Positions 1 to 12,439 of a DNA stretch of 64,000 nucleotides are shown here, in pieces. The notes under the pieces are model-generated. The model was not told where the DNA came from. It worked only from the letters and a program-made list of their open reading frames with translations, and did not search any database. Origin of the DNA: Sarcophilus harrisii (Eukaryota; Chordata; Mammalia; Dasyuromorphia; Dasyuridae); NCBI RefSeq assembly GCF_902635505.1, contig NC_045428.1, positions 65,410,141 through 65,474,140 on the forward strand, given 5' to 3'. The number at the start of each line of letters is the position of its first letter. Position 1 is the first letter of the stretch. Made by a program: the position numbers and the translations under genes.

Positions 1-831
1 GAAGTAATGGTCCACATGTGGAGTATTTACCAGAGTCTTGGGATCCCAGGGGTAATAGTAAAAATTTTATATGATATGTTTAGTATCAATATGTACGCAG
101 GAAAAGATTAACATACTGTCAGTCTGAGTGAAACAAGTCATATCATATTCCTTTTTGACAGATCAAAGACTATAATAGACTATGATAAAGGAAAAATCAA
201 ATATAATTATATTTAAGAAAATGATTTTCACATCTTTAAAAAGTATCCAAAAAGTATTTTCAAAAAATCATGAGAAAAAGATACATATAAATTTAAAATG
301 AGAAAATGTATTAAAATTTACTATATTTCAGATCTAGAAAATCGAGTTATAATCATAAAATCAAAGTTCAATACAAATAAGCAATAAAAGAAATAAATAT
401 GGACACAAGACATGATGAATATAAAGAAGCCCCTGAAGCTGAATGAACCTGGAGGTAGCTGGGGTGAAGCAGTCAGGACAGTTGCTACATACGGGTGAGA
501 AAATTCTTTGAGGTTAAGCATCTAATTAATTAGTAGTAAGTAAAGCTAGGACTTAATTCTTCTGACTCCCAGGCTAGAACTGTCTCTACCTCAGTTCAGT
601 TCAATTCACTAAGAATTACATAAACACCTTCTCTTTGTAAAGCTTACCATCACATGCTAGGGGAGATATAATATCCCTAATTACTGGGAACCAGCTAAAC
701 TAACCTAAGTTGTCCATTGTACCATGGAATCTTTCTCCATACACTGCATGTAACTACAGAACACAGTTTGGAACCAGATACTCTCTCAGCTCCCTTCTAC
801 CCATGGTTCTAGAGTACACACATGAATGGGG
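1..831. other. No gene or recognised repeat
   Basis: AT-rich at first, then mixed sequence. I see no splice-bounded frame, repeat or RNA gene. Confidence 0.5.
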
Positions 832-1077
832 AGAATTCTTATTGTGAAGGCTAAAATGATGAAAGAGGTGACTTCTTGGAGAACATTCTTAGTAGCGTCA
901 CAGGAAGCGATCCTTGGAAAGCCAAGGAGATACCTCAGGTGTGAAGAATGCTTATTTATCATGAAGGCTTAAAATCAAGCAAAAAAAAAAATTGGTGAAA
1001 GAGGTAATATTTTTGAGAACATTCTTAGTGCCATCATAGGAGGTGAGCCATGAAAAATCAAGGAGATGTCTCAGAAG
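832..1077. repeat. Old imperfect tandem duplication, about 120 bp
   Basis: Blocks GTGAAAGAGGTAAT.., GAGAACATTCTTAGTGCC and AAGGAGATGTCTCAG in the second copy (945-1077) match ATGAAAGAGGTGAC, GAGAACATTCTTAGTAGC and AAGGAGATACCTCAG in the first (832-942), in the same order. Confidence 0.75.
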
Positions 1078-1477
1078 GCAAATTGATCTAGCTTTCTTAT
1101 TTTGGCTCTTTCTCCATTTTAAAAATAGAATTGATGTCTATTTATAGACGTCTACCCTCCCTTTTCTTCCTGGCTCCTCTGGGGAACTTTCCAATCTTAT
1201 CTTCTCCATCCCCCCAAGAGCAGCACACTCAGCAAGTGGAGAAACTGGTTCTTCCCGTTGTTTCTTGTGGAACCCAGGGCTTTGTTCTTTGTAACTCCAA
1301 TATTCTTTTGCAAAGAGGAATAGTAATTATCTCACTTACCACTTTCTATTAAAGGAAACTGGCCCCACAGAAAGGTTCAAGGAGAAGCTGAAAGTCAGGA
1401 TAAAAGGAGTGGCAGAGGATGAATCAAAAACTCTGGGTGAGAGGATTGAACACAGCTTCGTATGTCACTGTTCTGTC

Positions 1478-1625
1478 AGTCAAGAAATGTTTAATCAGTG
1501 CTTATTATGTGCCAGTCACTGTGCTAAGCACTGGGAACATAGTTCATGTTGTTGTTGTTTGCCCTTCGATCTCGAAGAGGATCATGGAATCAGGGAGGTG
1601 AAAGCCATGATATATAAGTGAGCAC
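1478..1625. repeat. L2 terminus (antisense) plus marsupial SINE fragment
   Basis: GTGCTTATTATGTGCCAGTC is the L2 end complement. From 1545, GTTGTTGTTTGCCCTTCGAT and CTCGAAGAGGATCATGG begin the repeat seen whole at 27546-27880. Confidence 0.55.
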
Positions 1626-2224
1626 AATGAAAGGTAAAAACATTAGGACGATCAGAAACAGAGGCTCCTGATACTGAAAGGGATCTTTGGGGGTCATTTC
1701 ATCCATCCCCCAAAGTTAGAAGAGACAACAAATCACCCAGGAATTCTATCCTGCTTTTAAAGTTCTCTACAAAGGGGGGTCCTTTACTTTTCTTAGTTAT
1801 GTATTTGAATTTTCAGTACCAAATATCTACAGTATTATCACTGAATAGGGGAAATGTATTCTGGGAGAGTTATTTTTAAAAGGACCCCATTTTTCATAGA
1901 AAAGGAGGAAAGGATCTAGGGCTTTCAGACCAAGGTAGGAGGGCTGTGATTTGTGCAAAGCTTTACCCAATTATTCCCATCTCAGTGGCTTTAGGATTAG
2001 AAGGAAAATCTGTCTTCTAAAAGTTCAAAAGTGCATTTTGCTGCTTTCAGATAAAGTTACAACATTAAACCCCGTCTGCTTTGGGAAAAGCAGTTCTCAC
2101 ACTCCACCCCCAATATCAGGATAACTGACCTTCAGAGACCTTGAAACAGGGTGAACCTTAGTTGGTAAGGGTGGAAAATTTCAGAAGGTGCCTATACCTG
2201 AGTTTCTATTAACCCCTTGAAGAA

Positions 2225-2520
2225 ATAATGATAATTCTCTCTTTAAAATTTTGCAAAGCACTTTTTTTACAACAGCCCTGTGAAGGAAGCAACAAAGCAT
2301 TCCCATTTTTCAAATTAAGAAACTGAGGCTCTCAGGGATTAAATGACTTGTGTCTATATAGAGTAACATAGCTGGTAAGTGTTTAAAGCAGGATCCAAAT
2401 CCAATTTTCAAGTGACTCTTCAAGAGTTCTTAACCTGGGGTCTCTGAACTTGAATGTATGTGTTTTAATATTTCAATATGATGAATTTCTTTTATAATCT
2501 TACAGATTATACACAATCTT
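2225..2520. repeat. MIR (antisense) followed by old DNA-type repeat
   Basis: The complement of the MIR core (AAATTAAGAAACTGAGGCTC) and an AGCTGGTAAGTG block lie at 2225-2435. From 2427, TTCTTAACCTGGGGTCTCTG opens a copy of the family seen at 53630. Confidence 0.55.
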
Positions 2521-2939
2521 GCAGAAATAATCCTACCTTCGTCTCTTACAAACAAACATAATTAAAAACAGTCCCCCAGTGTGTCTGGCTAGGTGAATAT
2601 ATCTTTCCTTTCTTCCCACCCCCCTTCCTAAAATAAACAAGTTGGAAAATTCCTCCCTGGTTCCAGTCTCTCTTAAGAAGGAATTATAGAGCTATGATGT
2701 CTAAAATCATAAGGGGCTAGAGTTAAGTGCTGGCGTGGCCTATGCACCTGGACACTCAAACCTTTGACTTCAAACTGATGAGACCTCTGGACAAGTAATT
2801 GCCTGAGTGACTGGCTGAATCTCTAGAGATCACAGACAAAGAGACTCGACAAGACAGGCAACTGCTGATTCTGCTGCTGCTCCTGGTTGGATTATATTAT
2901 TTAGGAAGTCCTTGGACCACACTTGGGAGGACCACTAGT

Positions 2940-3200
2940 ACAAAGAATAGCATGCTGGACCCAGAGTCAGAGAAATCTACAGTGTGCTGGAATCTTACCT
3001 CCAACACTAATTAATTGTGTGTCTAGCACACTTTTCTGGCAAATAGTAGGTACTTGATTGAACAAGTCATATGACATCTCTGAGACTCAGTTTCCTCATC
3101 CATAAAAGAGGAATAAAGACACTTTCACTAACCAACTTGTAGGATTGTGAGGAAAGAGCTTTGTAAACTTTAATGTGTTATAGAAAGGTGATTATTATGA
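2940..3200 (+). repeat. MIR SINE
   Basis: ACTCAGTTTCCTCATCCATA at 3086-3105 is the sense MIR core. An inserted-looking block (AAATAGTAGGTACTTGATTG) resembles an L2/MIR tail. Confidence 0.65.
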
Positions 3201-3594
3201 CTATTTATAGGACTTTTGTTCCTTGGCCTAATTAGCTTTGTATTAAGGTATAGAGCTTTGCCAAGTTTCCTATTCAGGATCTGCCCTGGAGCTTTTGAGA
3301 ACAGAAAAAGGGCCCCTCCTTCATCTTTTGTCATTTGTATTTAGAAAGTAGAAACCTGCACCCAGGGAACCGACCAAGGGAAAATTCACTGTATAAATTT
3401 CCCCTTACTAGAAGTGCTATAAGAGATCAACATATCCAGTCCTTTATCTCCAAGCACAAGTCTACCTAAACCATTGCAGAAGAATCCTTTCCATTTTTAA
3501 AGACCTCATGACCTCCGGTCACCAGCCTAGCTAGGAATTCCACTTCCTTCGTTTTTATAGTGTTTTCAAGTGAGAGCCTACTTGGGGACCCCTA

Positions 3595-3820
3595 GTCCAA
3601 ACCTTCATTTTACAGATGCAGAAACTATAGCCCAAACTGAAGTGACTTCTCAAGGTCCCTCAGCTCATTGGGAACAAAGCCAGGACAAAAACTCAAGACT
3701 TCCAGTTCAATAATTTCTTTTACTCTTGAGTAAGTCACAATTTCTTTACTAAAAAATGAGAGGTCTAGATGAGATGGTCCTTTATGTCCTTCCAAATCTA
3801 AGTCAGTTATTCCACAACTT
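3595..3820. repeat. MIR-type SINE fragments
   Basis: TTCATTTTACAGATGCAGAA is the MIR core complement. A second piece at 3720-3820 reads sense (AATGAGAGGTCTAGATGAGA). Confidence 0.5.
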
Positions 3821-3829
3821 TACCATGCT

Positions 3830-5550
3830 GTTGTGATGTCTACTCTAAACCCATTCTGTCACCATGTCATTCCACACTAGAGATTTGATCTCTTTTTAAA
3901 GTTTCGTGGTTAGAATTGAACTGGATTCTTAGGCTAGAAAGGATCTAGGAAAGTTTCCCGAACCTGTCAGCTCTGTTTCCTTCAGGCAGCATCCTCGCCT
4001 CAAAGCATGCCAGAAAAAGAGGCACAAAAATGTCTATAAAGTCCTCAGAGCACATATTTTTCTTTAGAAATACTCAGGAACATAAGACAAGATCTATGTT
4101 AGTCAGTCTAAGCTTAGCGGTACGATCTAAAGGATCCTACAAAAACTGCTTCCCCCAATGGCCTCCTGCCATGGTTCCTGAAGTTACACCACTACAGATC
4201 CTATTGAGTCAAAGCTTACTATCTGGGAGGCTCTATTGACATTCCTATTAAATCTGGGAGAGAGAAACACATTAAGCCCCATCTCTTATTAACATTTTGG
4301 CATAAATTATTTTATCAGATGGGCTAGCCCTGGCTCTGAGGGGAATTGGATACTTGCTGATATATGGCCCTTGAAGATACTTTTTGATGGCTAATGGTTA
4401 AGGAGGAGGAAAAGTTATTAAAGTTCTGCAGGATGGCTTAGAAAGGCAGCTCTGATAGAGTATGCCAGTAAAAGACAGCCAAGGGCTCCAGGAGGGCATT
4501 GGTTCCCTGGGCACAGACAGGGGAAATAGAGAAGTATTTGAGATGAACTTTACGTTTCCTCATGACTTTGCCTAGGTTCTTCTATTCTCCATAATAGCAG
4601 TATCTACTGCCTAAAAACTATTCATTACTCCTACTTATCTAATGGATTTGGAAATGTTTGATTTGTCAACAAAAATTATCCTATCCAGGCATAAATATAT
4701 CCTAGTACATAAGTAGGGAGAATCTCAGTATATTCTGTCCTCAAATGTTTTGGAGGGGCAGCTGGAGAAAATGGAAGAAAGTGGCCAAGGCAAATTCAGG
4801 AAGCAATAGGTTCAGGACCTTGCTTTCTGATTCAGCCTCAGTTCCTGGGCTGTGAGGTAAATCTGCCCAATTGCCCTTGCTTCATCCAGGGATAGGGCTC
4901 ACTTGGAGGTTTCTTACTCTGAAAGCCATCGTGGATCCAAAGTTTTCCATGTCTATCTGATAAACAGTAAATGGTAGCTCTCAAGACATGGACTTTAAAG
5001 TAATAAAGGTAGTTTGGGCTTGTGACCTGTGGAATCCATCTCTCGATTTCATCCCTTCAAAAATAGGTCTTGCAACAAATGATCTCTACTCCACCTAGGA
5101 ATAGAAATTCACAGTCTTAGCACTGAGATTCTGGATCTTGCTTTTACCAAACTACAATAAGTACTCACTCTTCAATGTTTTAGCTTTTCTCTCTGGATCT
5201 GACCCATTTTCCAGGTTACAGCTTGAACATCTACTCAACCTGACAACCTGGACTCCCATACTGGCTTCTCTTGACCACCTGTATCCTTTCATCATCTATA
5301 CCCCATATCACAAGAGGACTTCTAAATAAAATCTTACATACACATTAGGAGTAAAGAATGTGTTGGGAATCTTTTGTGATCTAAAAAGCAAGCAGATGAG
5401 GGCTTTTTCTCAAGTAAGATAAGGAAATATGGTAAATCAAGATTTTAGACTAAGATTTGAATGGAATTGTCACAGGAAAAAGTTAGAAAATCATTTGCTG
5501 GGCACATTGTGAATACAATTTATCTCTCATGCATAGTTCGGATCATATAA
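3830..5550. other. Unassigned, no gene seen
   Basis: Short open frames only. 5120-5330 has an L2-like flavour (CTGGACTCCCATACTGGC) but is not assigned. Confidence 0.4.
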
Positions 5551-5555
5551 ATCCA

Positions 5556-5682
5556 AAAGCCCTTCCACATCTGAGATGTCATGATTGTGATGGAAGAAGA
5601 AAGGAAATGAGATCATTCTAAAGCCCTTCCACATCTGAGATGTCATGATTGTGATGGAAGAAGAAAGGAAATGAGATCATTC
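5556..5682. repeat. Exact tandem duplication, 64-bp unit
   Basis: 5556-5619 and 5620-5682 are identical over 63 bases, starting AAAGCCCTTCCACATCTGAG and ending AGATCATTC. No divergence suggests a very young duplication or an assembly artefact. Confidence 0.95.
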
Positions 5683-5779
5683 AAGGATTCATTTCTATAC
5701 TTCATATTCAATCACAATTACCCCAAACCAAGACAAAAGGGAGCAAGAAGCAGAAATAAGTACTCTTAAGATTAATGCA

Positions 5780-5920
5780 ATGTATTCAGATATAAGCTCT
5801 TTGAAGCAGAAACTATTTTTAATTTTTCTTTTCTTTGTAGTTCCAGTATTTAGCATAGCACTTAAATATTTGTTGGTTGGTTGGTTGTATGATACAATGA
5901 AGACAAATCTCAGCTTGTAA
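5780..5920 (+). mobile_element. L2 3' end
   Basis: TAAGCTCTTTGAAGCAGAAA followed by TTAGCATAGCACTTAAATAT and TTGTTGG repeats match the sense L2 terminus. Confidence 0.55.
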
Positions 5921-5929
5921 TAAAACTAC

Positions 5930-6345
5930 CTAGCAAAGAATTGGAAACAAAGTAGATGAGCATCTGTTGAAGAAAGGCTAAATAAATTATGGTACAGAAA
6001 TATAATGGAATGCTACTCTATTAAAAGAAATAATATAGAGAAATAATATAGAGAAGCATGGGGAGACATATGAACTGATACAAAATGATGTGAGCAAAAC
6101 CAGGGAAATTATATTCAATGATTGAAAACAATATAAGTAGAAAGAAAAACAACCAATGATGAAATTAAACACTTCATTATGACCAAGCTTGGCCCCAAAG
6201 AAGAGATAAGAAAATGAACCTCCTTTACTTCATTATATAGTCAAGGTCAGTTGATAATGATTGTTATTTTTGCCTTTTTTTCTCTTCCCTTTATTAAAAA
6301 AATTGTTGCAAAGGAAGAGAGATATATTCAGAGATTTTAAAAAAG
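5930..6345 (+). mobile_element. Old L1 3' end fragment
   Basis: GCTAAATAAATTATGGTAC, followed by TGGAATGCTACTCT and a later AAGCTTGGCCCCAAAGAAGAG, follows the marsupial L1 3'-end layout, strongly diverged. Confidence 0.6.
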
Positions 6346-7084
6346 AGATACCAATTAAATTCAAGTTAAAAAATAATAAGGCCTCTATACCCAGAGGCAC
6401 AACAAAAACTTCTGCATGAAGTTGGTCAAGTCAATTAACTTTTCTCCATCTCCTCCCATGTATAAAAATTAGAGGATGGGCTTGCCCTAATGACCCTTAA
6501 AGCTTCTCCCTATTCTAATCCTTTGTTATATTATGAATCAGAAATCCAAGTATATATCTTAGTTGAGCCTCAAATTCCCCCAGCTAGTTTACAAGAGACC
6601 CAAGACTAGATTCCAGGCATTCTGACTCCCCACACACTGTCCATAAGTCCACATTTCCCCTCACTCTACAAATCAATTAAGTTAATTTCCCTCAGTGAAG
6701 TAGAAGGAAGGAGAGAAGCAGATTGAATGCCTTTCACTTGACCTCTTCCCATATGTGCAATAAAATCTGGAACTGAATCAATGATGGAAAAATGGGGAAA
6801 AAATGATGGAAAGAGAGGGTCCATGGCAGGAAGTATTAGAGAAGATGATGCCATTTGTATAGGACATTGCATCTCCAGTTTCCTTTCAAATCCTTTTCTT
6901 CAAAGTTTTCTCATTTTTAAGTGATGTTTAAGATGTTGAGGAGGAAACTTGGGTTTGAATTCTCTCTTACTACTACTGCAATCTTGAGCAAAACATTTCT
7001 TTTTTAGACCAGTTTTCTCATTAGTAAAATGAGTTTGAACTATATAATCTCCAAGGTCCCTTCCAACACTAAAATCAATGATCC

Positions 7085-7485
7085 TAAAGAGTCCTGGCTG
7101 GTTCCCACAGAAAACAGTATTTCTCTACCTCTCCAACCTAGATCTGGTTTCCCTGAACTTGGACAATCCACAAGACTCATCCCACTCTGACGCTGATTTA
7201 TTTGGAAGCATCTGTTGGAGCGTGACTGAAGGGTGTCTCGCCAGTCAAGAGCCCAGCTGTGGCAGATGTTGCTTTGGAATGCCCTCTCTGGTTCACACGC
7301 ACCTTTCCCCTGCCCCAGTCCCCTGACCTCCTCCCTTCCCTGTTTTGGGAAAGAGATCATGATAGCCTGGCCACATCTGTGCAATCCATCAGGATGAGAA
7401 AGAACAAGGTGCCCTGTTCTGGAGTTGGAGGAAGAGAGTGGGGAGAGTGTCTAGGAAGCAGGAGAAAGTGACTGTCACATTACAG
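7085..7485. other. Repeat-free, GC-richer unique segment
   Basis: Open frames exist on both strands (114 codons on minus), none with homology I recognise. Between flanking SINEs it is the least decayed part of the first 12 kb. Confidence 0.4.
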
Positions 7486-7489
7486 TTAA

Positions 7490-8015
7490 AAGAACAACGG
7501 TCAGGGTGACCTGGCTTCTGGCACTGATTAGGCCATTAGTCTTATGATCCTGGACAAATTACTTACCTTTCCTAGAATCCATTTATTTGAGGATGAGAAT
7601 TGATTGTCCACTTGAAAATCCTTACCTACTCTGCCAAGAGCCTCATTTTCCTCATCTGTAAAATGGAGATCAATACCATTAACTCACATTTCATAAGATT
7701 CTTATGAGGATCTAGTGGGTTAACAAATGCTATACAAATCTTGGGGAAAAACTTTATAAACATAATAATGATAACCATCAACAATAGCTAATGTTTATAT
7801 AACACCTATTATGAGCCAGGCACTGTACTAAAAGTTTTTCAAATATTATCCCAAATGATCCTCATAATAACCTAGGAGAATGATGTTTCTGCAAGACAAT
7901 CAAGAATACTTGACTTGCCAGAATCACATAGCTAGTAAGTGTCAAGTGTCTGAGGCAGATTTGAACTCAGGTCCTCCTTACTCAAGGATTGATGCTCAAT
8001 CTACTATGCCCCTCA
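7490..8015. repeat. MIR (sense) abutting MIR/THER-type SINE (antisense)
   Basis: CATTTTCCTCATCTGTAAAA is a sense MIR core at about 7646-7665. From 7780, GAGCCAGGCACTGTACTAAA and CACATAGCTAGTAAGTGTCA are in antisense. The two form a head-to-tail composite. Confidence 0.65.
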
Positions 8016-8084
8016 CTGACTCTCCCCCCAGTAGGTATATGAGGCTGGATTTGAATTTCTGACTTCATAATTATAGCAATTCAT

Positions 8085-8735
8085 TATTTTTTGCCCAAAG
8101 TGTTATCAAACTGTGCATACCCTTTAATCTAGTATCTCTACTGGGTCTGTATCCCAAAGAAATCATAAAAGAAGGGAAAGAGTCCACATGTGCAAAAATA
8201 TTTGTAGTGGCAAGGAACTGGAAATTGAATGGATGCCTATCATTTGGGGAATGGCTGAACAAGTTCTGATATATGAATGTTATGGAATATTATTTTTCTA
8301 TTAAGAAATCATGAGTAATCTGATTTCAGAAAAGCCTGGAAAGACCTACAAGAACTGATGCTAAGTGAAGGGAGTAGAACAAGAGAACATTAGGGCTTGG
8401 CTCTTTTCAACAATGAGGTGGTTCAAGACAATTCCAATAGACTTGTGATAGAAAGAGCCATCTACATACAGAGAGAGAAATTTGGAGACTGAATAAGGAT
8501 CAAAGCATAATATTTTCACCTTTTCTTGATGATGTCATTGTTTTTCTTCCTCATATTTTTCCCTTTTTTGAACTAAATTTTCTTGTACAGCATGTCAAAT
8601 ATGGAAATAAGTTTAGAAAACTTGTACATGGTTAACCTATAGTGGATTGCTTTCTGTCTAGGGGACAAGGAAGGGAGAAAATTCTAGAATATAAGGTTTT
8701 TCAAGGGTGAAAAATTAAATTTTAAAAATCAAAAG
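8085..8735 (+). mobile_element. L1 3' end fragment
   Basis: It matches the 3' part of the L1 at 30130-30500: GTGCATACCCTTT, TATCCCAAAGA and GGGGAATGGCTGAACAAG occur in order. It then runs on through the 3' UTR to an A-rich end near 8735. It is heavily truncated at 5'. Confidence 0.8.
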
Positions 8736-9094
8736 AAAAAGACACTAATTCTTAAGTTTTGTATTCATGTGTATGATGGACTGGGATAGATACCAAAGAC
8801 AGTATGGCTCCTGGAACCAGAAGATAAGAAGTAGCCTCAGCTAGGTGAGAGAAAATAAGCTCCCTAGTACATGGACTTTTTAAAATTCATTTTTTTGTCT
8901 GCCTAGGAGAGTGCCTTGAATCCCTGAGGAACTTAATAAATGATTATTAGACACACCAAAGAATTTTTTAAAACCATACCTAAATAGAAAGGCAGACCCT
9001 TCCAGACTCTGAATAGAGACTGCTCCCAGCCCTCAATGTATTGTTGGGATTACAGAATTATACAATTCAAAAAAGAAAATGATTTTAGAATTGA

Positions 9095-9394
9095 TTAATT
9101 CCACAATCATTTATTAAGCACTTTCTATTTGTATGTACAATGATCTATGCTACATGTGTGAACACATAAACAGTGAAATAGCTCCTGCTCTCAAGAGGCT
9201 TGCATTCTACAGGATACACCCACATGAGTAAATTACATTGTGATGGGGTGTTGGTCATGATGATGATGATGATGATGATGATGGAGACAAAGGGAATGAG
9301 AGAAGAGAGAGGTAGAATGAGATAATAGAGGGTGGAAAGAGAGAAAGAAAGAGCAAGAAAAAAGAAAAAGGGAGAGAGGAGGGGAGAAGGAAGG

Positions 9395-9436
<42 letters not shown>

Positions 9437-9885
9437 TTTGTAACTAAGGAAATCAGTAAAGGCTTGTTCACAACAGAGAAGCTTTGTCAGATAACAGGGC
9501 TCTTCTGGGAAGCAGAGAGCATGGTACAGTGCTTTCCAAGATATGGGGAATGGCTTGCCCCTAAGTAAAGACTAAAGATAAAGTGTCATCTTCAGGGAAC
9601 CACTTAAAAGATCATTTGTCTGGAAAGCAAAACACAGGAGGGACTATAGAAGGAGGTGAGAAATGTCAGTTGGAATTCAGATGTGGAGAATAGGACTTTC
9701 AAGACTTTTGAAACTTTCCAAACTTTATTTGGAAGTTTGAGCTTTAACTAGAAGAAATGGAATCAGTACAATACTGGGAAGAACAGAGTAATGTGGTCAC
9801 ATAGGAAAATCGGTTTGGTGGGTATATGTTAGATAGTTTAGAGAAAAGAAAGAGTGGAATTGGGGGAAATAAATTAGGAGCCTAG
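9095..9885 (-). mobile_element. L2 LINE, antisense, split by simple repeats
   Basis: The start carries the L2 terminus complement (ATCATTTATTAAGCACTTTC, then CTCTCAAGAGGCTTGCATTC). The rest is G/A-rich L2 complement (GGAAGTTTGAGCTTTAACTA). (GAT)n and GA tracts lie inside it. Confidence 0.5.
9257..9436. repeat. (GAT)n run and GA-rich tract
   Basis: ATGATGATG repeats lie at 9257-9283; a GA/GAGA tract lies at 9334-9436. Both split an antisense L2 remnant. Confidence 0.9.
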
Positions 9886-9990
9886 AGTTGGCCTTGAAGC
9901 CAGGGAGACATGGGTTCAAATTGTTTCTCTGATACACACTGGCTGTGTAGCTATGGGCAAGTCACTTAATCTCTTAGTACTCATGTCAAC
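9885..9990 (+). repeat. MAR1/MIR-type SINE fragment
   Basis: AGGGAGACATGGGTTCAAAT and TATGGGCAAGTCACTTAATC are the SINE head and body; the adjoining hAT remnant starts right after. Confidence 0.6.
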
Positions 9991-9999
9991 AGGTCCTAA

Positions 10000-10525
10000 A
10001 GACCCTTTTAAACTCCCAAAGATTGTTGAAGACATCAAGGAACTTTTGTTCATATTTGTTATATCTTTGTCATCTTAAAAACTAAAATGGATAAATGTTT
10101 TTAAGTTATTTGTTTTAAAATCAATAATAAAGCATTATAAATATGAAATGAAAAAATATTTTAATGAAAATAACTTTTCCAAAACAACAAAATTAGTGAG
10201 AACAGGGTAAAATATTTTACATGCTTTTGCAAATCTCTTTAATGCCTGGCTTAATAGGAGATAAACAGATTTTCATATCTGCTTCTGTGTCCAATTTTGT
10301 TTTGGTTGAACTATATAAAGAAAATCCATTCTTACAGAGATATGTAGTTGGAAAGTGAGTGTTTTATTATTGTAGCTTTTTTTATTTACAAAAGTGAGTA
10401 CTTTAAAAGGCAAATAATTTCTCAGTTTTATTCTGAAAATAGTTTTGACTTTGTGACCTTATGAAAAAGTTTTGGGAGCCCCCAAGAGTCCATGAGAACT
10501 GCAGTTCTAGGCAATTCTGCAAGAC
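10000..10525 (+). mobile_element. hAT-type DNA transposon remnant
   Basis: It follows a MER-type hAT consensus: CCAAAACAACAAAATTAGTG, CAAATCTCTTTAATGCCTGG, CAGATTTTCATATCTGCTTC, ATAGTTTTGACTTTGTGACC, ending near GAGAACTGCAGTTCTAG. Non-coding here; the exact family is uncertain. Confidence 0.5.
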
Positions 10526-10539
10526 TATACATTTCAGGT

Positions 10540-10690
10540 ACTAGCTGGGTAACCCAGGACAAATCACTTAACCCTGTTTGCTTCAGTTTCCTCATCTGAA
10601 CTGGAGAAGAAAGTGATAAACCACTCCAGTATCTCTGCCAAGAAAACCCCAAATGAAGTCACAAAGAGCCAGACATGGCAAAACTACTGA
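10540..10690 (+). repeat. tRNA/RTE-type marsupial SINE (MAR1-like), 5' truncated
   Basis: TCAGTTTCCTCATCTGAACT, ACCACTCCAGTATCTCTGCC and AAGAAAACCCCAAATGAAGT follow the MAR1 body and its RTE-derived tail. Confidence 0.75.
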
Positions 10691-11225
10691 CCATCAACAA
10701 CATACATTGTAGAGAATGTGTTTACCTGTATTGATAGAACTTCATCCCCAGAACTCCCTCCACCAATAAAATCACAGATACAAGCCCTAATCTTCTACCC
10801 AAATCCGATAGAGAAGGTGATGAGAATTTTAAATAGTTTAGTGGCTAAGTAAAAAAAGAGATACTGTGTGTGTAAAATTATCAATTAATTAAATATAGAG
10901 GGGAAATGAGAAAGGAAAAGCATCAAGACTGCCTCTGAACATCAATCTTGTATTATTGGGAACAGGGGAATTATTTTGCTCTGGACAGAAAAGATGAAGT
11001 TTGATGGAAGAGAAGGGATGGAAGGCTAGGAGCCTGGTAGGTCCATTATGTGGTTTCAGATGATCCTGGCTGATATGAGAGAAATTGTGCAAAATACCTC
11101 ACTTTTTTGTTTCCCACTCTGTCCCTGCATTCTCCTTCCATCAGACTTGTATTCCAAGCAAATTACCCTTTCATTCCTCCAGTGCCTTCTAATTATGTCC
11201 CTGCTTGTAGAGATATCACAAGGCT

Positions 11226-11335
11226 GAATTGAATTCAATTCAGCAAGCATTTATTAAATACCTACTACATACTAAGTGTTAAGATAAAAACAAAATGGCC
11301 CCCACGTCAAGAAGCTGCTATTTCTCCTGTGACAA
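11226..11335 (-). mobile_element. L2 3' terminus, antisense
   Basis: CAATTCAGCAAGCATTTATT followed by AAATACCTACTACATACTAA is the complement of the L2 3' end. Confidence 0.6.
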
Positions 11336-11369
11336 AATAACATGGACACAGATGATAATGGTGATTGAT

Positions 11370-11580
11370 GATGGTAGTGGTGGTGATAGCAACTAGCACC
11401 TTATGTAGTATTTTAAGATTTATAAATTGTTTTTAAAGTAATATCTCATTTTATTTTCACAATAACTTGATAAGAATGGACTATTATTAACATTTTACAG
11501 AGGAAAAAACTGATGCAGACAGAAGTTAAGTGAATTGCCCAGAATCACAGTCAGGTCTTCTGACTTCAAGCCTGTTAAAC
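11370..11580 (-). repeat. MIR-type SINE, antisense
   Basis: ATTTTACAGAGGAAAAAACT and AGTGAATTGCCCAGAATCAC are the MIR complement. Confidence 0.55.
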
Positions 11581-11589
11581 AAAAAATAT

Positions 11590-12290
11590 AGATCAGTTAA
11601 CCGGGGCCAAAGGATGGTGTGTGGGGAAACTCATGGGATCAGGACAAGTTTCTTGTAGGAAGAAGGGGTACCTTAGACGAGCCTTAAAGAGAGCTGATGA
11701 TCCCAGAGCAGTCTGTATAAAGATTCAGAGACAAAAACAATTAGAATATGCATGCAGGGAACAGCTAGTAAGTCAGCATGTTTGGGAACATGAAATGTAT
11801 AATATAGAGCAATGTGAAATCAGTTTGGACAGATGGATTGGAGCCAGGCTCTGTAATGAGTTTTAAAGGCCAAAAAGATGTGTATTTTATTCTGGAGGTA
11901 ATAGATAGCCACCTTGACTTCTTGAGCAGAGGAATGGTACAATCAGACTTTTAGAAATATGAATTTGGCCCCTAATGAGAGATGGATTGAAGGAGAATGA
12001 GATGAGACCAAATGGGAGACCATGCCCATTATTCAGAGGCAACATGATGAATTGAGAGAAAAAAGAGACGGAAACAAAGTGATGTGAGTGAAGGTGGAAT
12101 CTGCAGTCAGCCAATCTACCCAACAATGGATTGATTGTGGATAGTCAGAGAAATTGAAAAGGAAAGTGTGACTCTGGGTGACTGAAATAATAATTGTGCC
12201 CTCAACAGAAATAAAAGAGGGAAGAGGAAGATGGGATTTATTGGGGAAAGCAATAGTTTCTCTTTTGGGGTATGTTACATTTAATGGCAT
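11590..12290 (-). mobile_element. L2 LINE, antisense
   Basis: AACAGCTAGTAAGTCAGCAT, GGATTGGAGCCAGGCTCTGT, TATTTTATTCTGGAGGTAAT and CAGAGGAATGGTACAATCAG are in the order of the L2 3' region complement. Overlapping short ORFs are not genes. Confidence 0.6.
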
Positions 12291-12439
12291 TTAGGGCTTT
12301 ATTTTTCAGATACAGAAATTCATTCCTTGTGAAGTGAAGGAGAATAGGATTATTAGGCTGAGAAATAGAAGGAATCTGAGACAATCTAGTCCCAAACCTT
12401 CATTTTATGATGAGAAAACTGAGGTTCATAGAGGTTTTG

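Noticed and set aside
7040-7384. 114-codon minus-strand frame in unique DNA
   Set aside because: No homology recognised, and an overlapping plus-strand frame is equally open.
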